Part shown: positions 1 through 6,066 of the stretch, in pieces
How positions within the stretch are numbered: position 1 is the stretch's first letter
Layout of the letters: every line of letters begins with the position of its first letter
Assembly (NCBI GenBank): GCA_018263365.1
Contig: JAANXI010000102.1
Location: 1 to 8,900, forward strand
Length of the DNA: 8,900 nucleotides
DNA from: Fidelibacterota bacterium
Lineage (GTDB): Bacteria; Fidelibacterota; JAANXI01
Direction: 5' to 3'
Program-made: the position numbers and the translations under genes
The notes under the pieces: model-generated
Told to the model about the DNA's origin: nothing
Seen by the model: only the letters and a program-made list of their open reading frames with translations
Database searches by the model: none

Positions 1-91
1 AATCGTATATTTTTTAAAAAGTTACCAAAATCTTGACAATTAGAAATTTCCAAATTCTTGAATTAACCAGGCTACCATGATTGAATATTAC
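1..91. other. AT-rich sequence downstream of the secreted-protein gene
   Basis: This edge sequence lies beyond the stop of the minus-strand gene. It is strongly AT-rich. No GC-rich hairpin followed by a T-run on the minus strand is convincing, so the terminator of that gene is not identified. A plus-strand TTGACA at 33-38 has no matching -10 box. Confidence 0.4.
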
Positions 92-2317
92 TCAGCGAAG
101 AATTATCATCTTCCGGGTCATTATGCGATTTGGGGTGGAAAGCCGGTAAAGGTACATTCCGCTGGACAGGCTCGCACCGGCCTCATCTGTACCATCCCAG
201 GTGACTTCATGGTTTCCTGATCTCTTTACCTCGTTCAGTAGCGTTCGAACTTTACGCCCACGGAGGTCATAAATTTCCAGCCGGACTTCGGCTGTCCTGG
301 GTAACTCAAAACGGATAACTGTTTCGGGATTAAAGGGGTTGGGATAATTCTGGAGTAAGGCAAATTTATCGGGGAGTGTCCTTGGATCAATGGGGTCTGT
401 ATCCACTGTGATGCCAAACCATTCCAGCGCCTGACGAATCGGGTTTGCCTCTGATTCTCCCCACCAGACGCCGTTTTCGTCTATTAATGCACCGGGAGCA
501 AACCCCAAATACGCAATTTTATTATCCAGGCTCTCTTCGAGATGAAATCCCACAGCAAGTGAATCCTGCGGATAGCCGGTCTCCGGATGCGGAACAGACC
601 GGAAGGCCGACTGAACCATGGAATCCAACACTAATCCATGGAGATACGTTTGTCCTCCAAAAAGAGAATCGTACGTGTAATAGAGGGTGTTATCTGCGCC
701 CAGAGAATCATACAGGGCAGAAGAGAGCACAGAGTTCTGACTGGGATAAACCGGCCAGGCGCTCTGCCAATTATTTATATCCGGATAGTACGCCTGAATT
801 CCGAGACGCCGGAGAAAAGAGGCCCCAGTACCGGGTACTGTATCCAGTTGTACGGGATGGTAGGTATGGTCGAGCAACTCCGGAACAAATTCAGTGCTAG
901 TGATCAGGCAAGATTTTCCACCGTAATCTAACCAAACGGATAAAGATTCAACTGTATAATCAGGAGTCAAAAGGATAATTGTATCATAGTAATTATAAAA
1001 ATCTGATGGAAAGTCACCGTAATCATCCACGTTCCAGTAATCGAACGTACCAATACTGTGAAAAGGGTAATATTGGGCATTAAATAATCCCGGCCCGTCC
1101 AGAATTAATCCGTCAGCTTCCGAAGATGGTTGGAAGACAAGATATGACTCCGAAAATGTTCCACATTCGAACAGCGAGTTCATGTATTCAATTGACGCTG
1201 TCACCCAGTAATCTATTTCGCTTCCAGACGGATAGCCCGGAATTTCCGCTATATAATGAGTACTGTCTGTTGCTGTCATTGGCTGGCTAAATTCTAAGGA
1301 ATCGTTTACAGACCAATTCAGAGTAACCTCTCGTACTCCCTCGGCGTCAAGTTGAGGAATTGTAAGAACAATTGGCACTGGCTCGTAAACGGGAGAATAC
1401 GAAAGCGAGGTCAGATCAAAACCACTTGTAAGCATATCACAGTAATGAAAATTGTCAAATTCGAATACTAATTTCCAATCAAGTACGTAAGGCCTAATAT
1501 ACCACCCCCAGTCATCATAGCCCAGCCGGCCAGACGGATTTCCTCGGTCGTCATAAAATTTCAACAGAGGTATGGGCTGGGGAAAATAGTCCTGACCTGC
1601 GTTAAATCCCACCCTGGTGGAATCTGACCCATTATTGGCATCACCAGTCAAACGAATGAAGAGAAAATACCTTTCCCCCAGACCAACATAGGGGATATGC
1701 CCATAATCCACTGTTGAAATATTTACAACATCACCAACATTGTATCCTTCTAGCGAAATGGAAGCGAATCCCGAATCCGGCCATACTTTTTCAAATAAGG
1801 GATCTAAGATGGCGCCAGTATATTCAATGTATTCATCGTAAATCATTCCCTCCCGCCATTGCAACGAATCACCGAATGGTTCAGGATTTCCTGTGTCATA
1901 ATACCCTAACCACGCTGCTGAATCATTTCCGAAAACGATATCCCAAGTGGGTATTGGGGGCTCAAATGGATATTCAGATTTGTAGATGGCTGCCTCCAGA
2001 CCAACTCCTTCTGTCTCTGGAACATCGGAAAGGGGTAACAGAATTTCGTTTATAAAACCGTGTGTGGAAAAAGCAGGAAAATACTGGTAGAGGACATCTC
2101 CAGGATAACTGATAAAATTTTCATCCGAACCCGCATCCCATGCGATTGTATCAATCGTAGTCGAATCAATTTTATCGACCGGTTTGTCCGAAACGCTCTT
2201 AGCAGAATTTCGGTGGATATCCTGTGAATTTGACGGAAAAATTGAGGGGACTGTTAACATGCTCGTAAGAAAAACCGTTATTGCTACGACAGCTCGAGCC
2301 GGAAGCACTTTTGTCAT
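92..2317 (-). CDS. Secreted multidomain protein with T9SS-type C-terminal sorting domain
   Basis: The 741-residue product starts with a hydrophobic segment (residues 7-28) that reads as a Sec signal peptide. Residues about 55-300 are a Trp/Tyr/Asp-rich region I do not recognise. Residues about 310-395 look like an Ig or fibronectin-type beta domain, with the VTLNWSVND...YIAEIP pattern common in such proteins. Residues about 400-640 resemble the GATase-like domain found in extracellular proteins of this group: ILDGP, then YDTIILLTPDY, then a WLDYGG turn before a strand. Residues 648-741 contain NYPNPFNPET, a RFELP strand, IYDLRGRKVRTL and a final TRKMIILR strand. This is the FlgD-like, type A sorting domain recognised by the type IX secretion system. 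The protein is therefore probably exported and released or attached at the surface; no catalytic role can be assigned. The ATG is preceded by AAGGTAA seven bases away on the minus strand. It is transcribed divergently from the methyltransferase gene. The sorting-domain call is strong, the middle domains tentative. Confidence 0.9.
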   Translation of the reverse strand: MTKVLPARAVVAITVFLTSMLTVPSIFPSNSQDIHRNSAKSVSDKPVDKIDSTTIDTIAWDAGSDENFISYPGDVLYQYFPAFSTHGFINEILLPLSDVPETEGVGLEAAIYKSEYPFEPPIPTWDIVFGNDSAAWLGYYDTGNPEPFGDSLQWREGMIYDEYIEYTGAILDPLFEKVWPDSGFASISLEGYNVGDVVNISTVDYGHIPYVGLGERYFLFIRLTGDANNGSDSTRVGFNAGQDYFPQPIPLLKFYDDRGNPSGRLGYDDWGWYIRPYVLDWKLVFEFDNFHYCDMLTSGFDLTSLSYSPVYEPVPIVLTIPQLDAEGVREVTLNWSVNDSLEFSQPMTATDSTHYIAEIPGYPSGSEIDYWVTASIEYMNSLFECGTFSESYLVFQPSSEADGLILDGPGLFNAQYYPFHSIGTFDYWNVDDYGDFPSDFYNYYDTIILLTPDYTVESLSVWLDYGGKSCLITSTEFVPELLDHTYHPVQLDTVPGTGASFLRRLGIQAYYPDINNWQSAWPVYPSQNSVLSSALYDSLGADNTLYYTYDSLFGGQTYLHGLVLDSMVQSAFRSVPHPETGYPQDSLAVGFHLEESLDNKIAYLGFAPGALIDENGVWWGESEANPIRQALEWFGITVDTDPIDPRTLPDKFALLQNYPNPFNPETVIRFELPRTAEVRLEIYDLRGRKVRTLLNEVKRSGNHEVTWDGTDEAGASLSSGMYLYRLSTPNRIMTRKMIILR

Positions 2318-2489
2318 AACTTACCTTGTTTTTCTCAGACAGGAAAAGTACAGATTGCTGCTGGTTTTAAGGTTATTACTTCATCATAGTAAAATCAATA
2401 TCATTTTTATTGTGTCTCACACCCTGACCTGATACTTTTATTACAGAAGTTCCGTAAATGAACATTCACCTTCATAATGAGGTGAGATC
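2318..2489. promoter_or_regulatory. Divergent intergenic region
   Basis: This 172-bp spacer separates two genes reading away from each other, so it must hold promoters for both. It is AT-rich between about 2365 and 2415. On the plus strand TTGTGT (2410-2415) and GATACT (2431-2436) are a weak sigma70-like pair with a short 15-bp spacer. On the minus strand TATGAT (complement of 2383-2388) could be a -10 box but has no good -35. Neither promoter is certain, and the sigma consensus of this lineage is not known to me. Confidence 0.35.
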
Positions 2490-2493
2490 ATGA
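2458..2493 (+). other. Possible 11-codon upstream ORF overlapping the methyltransferase start
   Basis: An ATG at 2458 opens a frame reading MNIHLHNEVRS that stops with TGA at 2491-2493. This forms an ATGA overlap with the downstream start at 2490. The frame runs through the hairpin that masks the ribosome binding site, so its translation could open that hairpin and couple the two. No clear Shine-Dalgarno sequence precedes it, and an ORF this short is easily produced by chance. Confidence 0.2.
2466..2485 (+). promoter_or_regulatory. Ribosome binding site sequestered in a hairpin, upstream of the methyltransferase
   Basis: GAGGTGA (2479-2485) is a strong Shine-Dalgarno sequence four bases before the ATG at 2490 and supports that start. 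TCACCT (2466-2471) pairs perfectly with AGGTGA (2480-2485) across an 8-base loop, so the site can be masked in the mRNA. The spacing of four bases is rather short. Any regulatory effect is inference. Confidence 0.5.
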
Positions 2494-3248
2494 GAAAAGC
2501 AGCGCCTATTGTTGCCCTGTCCTGCCTTGTCCTTTTTTTCACGGTGCATCTGGTTAATTTGTTTTCCCAGTCCGATACCACACGCTGGCCGCCACCGGGA
2601 TTTGAGGAGCGCGTGGATGAGCGAAACGAGATGGTGGACGATCAGATTGCCGTCCGCGGGGTTCGATCGGACAAGGTTTTGGACGCAATGCGCAGTGTTC
2701 CCAGACACCTGTTTGTTCCGAAAAGTCAGCGGTCAAATGCCTATCGGGATCGGCCCTTGCCCATCGGGCACGGACAAACCATTTCCCAGCCGTATATCGT
2801 AGCCTACATGACGGAAATACTGAACCTCTCTTCCGATGATAAGGTGCTCGAAATCGGTACCGGGAGCGGGTATCAGTCTGCGGTGCTCTCGGAGATCACG
2901 CCGCACGTGTACACCATTGAAATCATTGAGGCACTGGGGCGGCAGGCGAAAGAGCGGTACGAAAAACTCGGCTACGACTCCATCCGGGTGAAAATTGCCG
3001 ACGGCTATTTCGGCTGGAAAGAATACGCGCCGTTCGATGCGATAATCGTCACTGCGGCTGCCGGACACGTTCCCCCGCCTTTGCTCAAACAACTCAAACC
3101 TGATGGCGTGATGATGATCCCCGTTGGAAGTCCATATCTCACTCAAACACTCATGAAAGTCACCAAATCCGAATCCGGAGAGATGCGCACGCAGAACCTG
3201 ATGCCGGTACGCTTTGTACCGATGACGGGAGAAGCACTAAAAGAATAA
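2490..3248 (+). CDS. pcm: Protein-L-isoaspartate O-methyltransferase with N-terminal export/anchor segment
   Basis: The family transfers a methyl group from S-adenosylmethionine to L-isoaspartyl residues in damaged proteins, starting their repair. The 252-residue product carries the family core. MVDDQIAVRGV is at 48-58, VPRHLFVP at 70-77 and PIGHGQTISQPYIVAYM at 91-107. The SAM-binding glycine motif VLEIGTGSGYQSAVL is at 119-133, and YTIEI at 141-145 is the acidic second strand. FDAIIVTAA and LKPDGVMMIPVGS follow. Most family members are around 210-220 residues. The extra length here is at the N-terminus: a basic start followed by a hydrophobic run at residues 5-26, as in a signal peptide or membrane anchor. 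The strong ribosome binding site before ATG 2490 supports this long form; the internal ATG at 2631 has no comparable site. The gene ends with tandem stops, TAA TAG. It appears to be transcribed alone. The identity is secure; the location outside the cytoplasm is inferred. Confidence 0.95.
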   Translation: MRKAAPIVALSCLVLFFTVHLVNLFSQSDTTRWPPPGFEERVDERNEMVDDQIAVRGVRSDKVLDAMRSVPRHLFVPKSQRSNAYRDRPLPIGHGQTISQPYIVAYMTEILNLSSDDKVLEIGTGSGYQSAVLSEITPHVYTIEIIEALGRQAKERYEKLGYDSIRVKIADGYFGWKEYAPFDAIIVTAAAGHVPPPLLKQLKPDGVMMIPVGSPYLTQTLMKVTKSESGEMRTQNLMPVRFVPMTGEALKE

Positions 3249-3306
3249 TAGCACGCTGATGACGCGGGTCAAGCAGATTGTCGCCAGACGGAAAAGATAT
3301 TATGAA

Positions 3307-3327
3307 TACTGCGTATTACGTGTTGCG
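3307..3327 (+). repeat. Degenerate heptad repeat tract (TAYTRCG-like, three units)
   Basis: Three consecutive 7-base units read TACTGCG, TATTACG and TGTTGCG. They share T at positions 1 and 4 and CG at the end. The tract lies in the spacer after the methyltransferase gene and is mirrored in inverted orientation by the tract at 3424-3444. It resembles the short tandem heptanucleotide repeats known from cyanobacteria and other environmental bacteria. Confidence 0.5.
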
Positions 3328-3339
3328 TAGTAAAAACCA

Positions 3340-3367
3340 CTTTGAGATTGTCAAAGAGTAGCTTTGG
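3340..3367. repeat. Three alternating dyad arms, 11-base pitch
   Basis: CTTTGA (3340-3345), TCAAAG (3351-3356) and CTTTGG (3362-3367) are separated by 5-base gaps. Arm 1 and arm 2 are perfect inverted repeats. Arm 2 can also pair with arm 3 over five bases, so the two hairpins exclude each other. On DNA the arms repeat every 11 bp, on one helix face. This could be an operator or chance; it lies about 92 bp before the next gene. Confidence 0.35.
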
Positions 3368-3423
3368 AGAAATTAGCGATCGGCGCTTCCTCCGGGATGA
3401 GAATTACCGTCGGGATATTTTTC

Positions 3424-3444
3424 TACGCAGTACGGAGTAATCAG
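3424..3444 (-). repeat. Degenerate heptad repeat tract, inverted partner of 3307-3327
   Basis: The plus strand reads TACGCAG, TACGGAG and TAATCAG, three 7-base units sharing TA at the start and AG at the end. Its reverse complement contains TACTGCGTA, also present at 3307-3315, so the two tracts form a 9-bp exact inverted repeat 108 bp apart. The tract ends 14 bases before the GTG start of the next gene. Confidence 0.5.
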
Positions 3445-3458
3445 CGGAAATAAGGTTC

Positions 3459-5942
3459 GTGAATATCCCCCAACATAAATCCGAGAGCGAATTCAACTGG
3501 CTCATCCTTCTCTCAATTTTCCTCGTTTCGGTCACGCTGGTCGGATTCCAGTTATTATTGATGCGTACGCTGTCGGTGGTTCGTTACCATCACTTTTCGT
3601 ATTTGGTGATCAGCACAGCGCTGTTGGGGTTTGGAGTCAGCGGGACCTTCCTCTCCTTTTTCTACTCCCGGATGGAACAACATTTTACCCAATGGATGCT
3701 GGGATTCTATACCCTCTTTGTCATTTCCATTCCCGGCTGCTATCTCCTGGCGCAGTCACTTTTTATTGATACCCAATACGTCCTGTTCAGCTCGCACCAA
3801 CAGTTACTGATGCTTTTGTACAATCTCCTGGTCCTGCTCCCGTTCTTTTTCGGGGCGGTAATCGTCGGCGCGGCCATCACTTTTTTCCGAAAGTACATTT
3901 CAACGCTGTATGCCGCAGACCTCCTGGGGAGCGGAGTTGGCGGAGTACTTTCCATTCTGGTGATGTTTGTGGTACCTGCCGCGGAACTCCCGTTAAAACT
4001 CACGCTCTCCGCGTTCGCCGGATTAGTGTTTCTGATACTTGCTTTTCGCAAAAGCTGGACTCCACAGATGAAAAAATCATTTGTCACTCCGCTGGTGATT
4101 GTTGCTGCTGTAGCAACGGGAGTCTCACAGTTCGTAAAACCGGATACACCGGTGGATCAGTACAAAGCGCTGGCGAACTTTCAGCGACTGGAACAGCAGG
4201 GCGATGCAACGCATCTGGTTCAGGAACCGGGGCCCCGGGCGCAAATTGATATCTACGATTCACCAAAGGTCCACCACACCCTGTTTGCCGGACTGCAGTC
4301 CGAAACGCTGCCGCCCGACCAATTATCGATTCTCATGGATGGGCAAACCGCTGGGACGGCGTTTAAGGTCGACAGCCTTCGGGAAACCTCGATACTGGAT
4401 TACACGCCGCAGTCGGTCCCGTACCGGCTGCTCTCCAACCCAAAAGTACTGCTCCTCGGTGAAGTCGGCGGCGCCAACATCTGGCTGGCAAACCGATTTG
4501 GAGCGAAATCTGTCACAGTAGTTCAGACAAATCCACGGCTCCTAAAATTAATGGAAGGACAACTCGCCAAGGAGTCCGGGGGAATTTTTCTCCGGGAAAA
4601 GGTTCGGGTTATCAACAAGGATCCTCGTCTTTACCTTGAGCAAACGAATGAACAGTTTGATCTCGTTCAGTTGGTCTCCGCGGAAGGCATGGCAGCCGGT
4701 GTCAGCGGATTACAATCGTTGCATGAAAATTATCTGCTAACCGTGGAAGGCATTTCCCGGGCAATGAGCCGGTTATCCACAAACGGCCTGCTAACCATCA
4801 CCCGCGGCATCCAGTCGCCGCCCCGCGATAACATCAAAATATTCGCCACATTTGTTGATGCTCTGGAAAGACAAGGCTTCTCCGGCCCGGCAACTCATCT
4901 GCTGCAAAGCCGGAATTATCTGGCGGTGAATACAACGCTCAGTGAGTCAAAATTGTCATCCGAAAAAGTGCAAAAATTCCGATCTGTCTGCGATTCTCTG
5001 CTGATGGATGCGGACTATTTCCCTGGAATTTCCAGCGGAAAACTCGAACAAATCAACCAAATCGCCGGACCGGAAGGCAAGCCGTACTCCTATTTTTATC
5101 ACGCTGCTCAAAAGATCCTGCTTGGCGACGCGGAGTCATTTTACCGGGACTGGGCGTATAATGTGCGACCGGCGTATGATAACCGGCCGTACTTTTTCAA
5201 CTTTTTCAAATGGAGTTCGCTGGACAAATTTATTGATGCGTACGGCCACCACTGGTTGCAACGTCTGGAACTGGGCTATGCCGTCCTCGTCATCACACTG
5301 ATTGAGATTACAATTGTGGCGTTTGTATTGATACTCCTGCCACTCTTTTTCCGAAGACAGTCGCTAAGGTTAGATCGAAACACTCTGAGCACCTTTCTCC
5401 ACTTCGCGGGCATCGGCTTCGGATTTATGTTTCTGGAGATGGTGTATATCCAGCGGTTCACCAAGTTCATGGGCGATCCGATTTACAGCGTGGCCGCTGC
5501 ACTCACCGCAATTCTGGTCTTCGCCGGACTGGGCAGTGCGACGCACCGGTATTTCAATTCCAATCCCCGGCGCCGCATCCGCATTGCATCGCTGGGACTG
5601 GCTGTGGTTCTTGGAATTTACCTTGCCGGACTTGACCCATTCCTTGACCTGTTTCTCTCCTTCGGGACATCCGTGCGTTTTATCGTTACCGTGTTGTGCC
5701 TGTTTCCGCTTGCCTTCTTTTTGGGATGGTTTTTCCCGTCCGGTATTGCGATGCTTGAAGAGACACGCGATTCACTCATCCCCTGGGCGTGGGGCGTCAA
5801 CGGGTTCACGTCTGTGGCTGCTGCGCCGCTGGGCGTAATGTTCTCTATGGAATTCGGATTCACAATCACCATCCTCCTGGCAATCGGCTGCTACGGGGTT
5901 GTCACTGCCAACACCTGGTTATGGCGTACCGAAACGGGTTAG
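3459..5942 (+). CDS. Polytopic membrane protein with spermidine synthase-like domain
   Basis: The 827-residue product has three parts. Residues about 14-225 hold roughly six or seven membrane helices, including the RTLSVVRYHHFSYLVISTAL and LLGFGVSG segments typical of membrane-fused SpeE-like proteins. Residues about 327-590 are a Rossmann methyltransferase-like fold related to polyamine aminopropyltransferases, closing with DNRPYFFNFFKW. Residues about 605-825 hold a second set of helices, including FMFLEMVYIQRFTKFMGDP, a hallmark of this family. The usual glycine loop GGGDG is GEVGG here. The acidic residue after strand 2 is Gln-Thr-Asn (VQTNP), and the catalytic Asp-Pro region is VSAEGMAAG. 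Genuine spermidine synthesis is therefore doubtful. The substrate of this family is unknown to me. The start is a GTG preceded by TAAGG; no better in-frame ATG is available upstream. A 210-bp gap to the gene before suggests separate transcription. The family call is confident, the function is not. Confidence 0.88.
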   Translation: MNIPQHKSESEFNWLILLSIFLVSVTLVGFQLLLMRTLSVVRYHHFSYLVISTALLGFGVSGTFLSFFYSRMEQHFTQWMLGFYTLFVISIPGCYLLAQSLFIDTQYVLFSSHQQLLMLLYNLLVLLPFFFGAVIVGAAITFFRKYISTLYAADLLGSGVGGVLSILVMFVVPAAELPLKLTLSAFAGLVFLILAFRKSWTPQMKKSFVTPLVIVAAVATGVSQFVKPDTPVDQYKALANFQRLEQQGDATHLVQEPGPRAQIDIYDSPKVHHTLFAGLQSETLPPDQLSILMDGQTAGTAFKVDSLRETSILDYTPQSVPYRLLSNPKVLLLGEVGGANIWLANRFGAKSVTVVQTNPRLLKLMEGQLAKESGGIFLREKVRVINKDPRLYLEQTNEQFDLVQLVSAEGMAAGVSGLQSLHENYLLTVEGISRAMSRLSTNGLLTITRGIQSPPRDNIKIFATFVDALERQGFSGPATHLLQSRNYLAVNTTLSESKLSSEKVQKFRSVCDSLLMDADYFPGISSGKLEQINQIAGPEGKPYSYFYHAAQKILLGDAESFYRDWAYNVRPAYDNRPYFFNFFKWSSLDKFIDAYGHHWLQRLELGYAVLVITLIEITIVAFVLILLPLFFRRQSLRLDRNTLSTFLHFAGIGFGFMFLEMVYIQRFTKFMGDPIYSVAAALTAILVFAGLGSATHRYFNSNPRRRIRIASLGLAVVLGIYLAGLDPFLDLFLSFGTSVRFIVTVLCLFPLAFFLGWFFPSGIAMLEETRDSLIPWAWGVNGFTSVAAAPLGVMFSMEFGFTITILLAIGCYGVVTANTWLWRTETG

Positions 5943-5990
5943 CCTTATTTCCCCCGGATTTCGACTTGCATCGCCGGGTCGATTATTTTA
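5943..5990 (+). terminator. Weak possible terminator after the membrane protein gene
   Basis: CCCGG (5953-5957) can pair with CCGGG (5974-5978), or TCGAC (5961-5965) with GTCGA (5978-5982). Both precede the T-rich TTATTTTA at 5983-5990. The stems are only five pairs and compete with each other, so this is a weak candidate. Confidence 0.25.
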
Positions 5991-5994
5991 TATA
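5966..5994 (+). promoter_or_regulatory. Possible sigma70-like promoter for the kinase gene
   Basis: TTGCAT (5966-5971) and TATATA (5989-5994) are separated by exactly 17 bases. The match to consensus is only moderate (3/6 and 4/6) and the region is AT-rich. If it is real, transcription would start near 6001 and give a leader of about 65 bases. The -10 box overlaps the first copy of the direct repeat described at 5990-6057. Confidence 0.28.
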
Positions 5995-6057
5995 CGAGGG
6001 ATATATTTTGATACAAATCTGCTGGGATAATTTCCAAACCGATATATAAGGGATATA
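5990..6057 (+). repeat. Pair of 16-bp direct repeats upstream of the kinase gene
   Basis: ATATACGAGGGATATA (5990-6005) and ATATATAAGGGATATA (6042-6057) match at 14 of 16 bases. Their starts are 52 bp apart, close to five helical turns. Each copy is itself a weak dyad, ATATA-N7-TATA. The second copy ends nine bases before the ATG at 6067 and its AAGGGA is the only Shine-Dalgarno-like sequence there, at a long spacing of 13. The arrangement suggests an operator pair, which is inference. Confidence 0.45.
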
Positions 6058-6066
6058 ACAGAATCT

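Noticed and set aside
33..38. Perfect TTGACA at the left edge
   Set aside because: No -10 box at 16-18 bases and it would point into the 3' end of a convergent gene; it is expected by chance in AT-rich sequence.
445..900. Plus-strand open frame of 151 codons inside the secreted-protein gene
   Set aside because: It lies antisense to a gene with a clear signal peptide and sorting domain, has no recognisable motif, and its composition fits a shadow frame.
3259..3330. 24-codon ORF (MTRVKQIVARRKRYYEY...) in the spacer after the methyltransferase
   Set aside because: It is short, without a ribosome binding site, and its 3' third is the heptad repeat tract, so it is most likely chance.
3307..3444. 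CRISPR array or IS terminal repeats
   Set aside because: The units are contiguous degenerate 7-mers without unique spacers, there are no cas genes, and no transposase frame lies between the inverted tracts.
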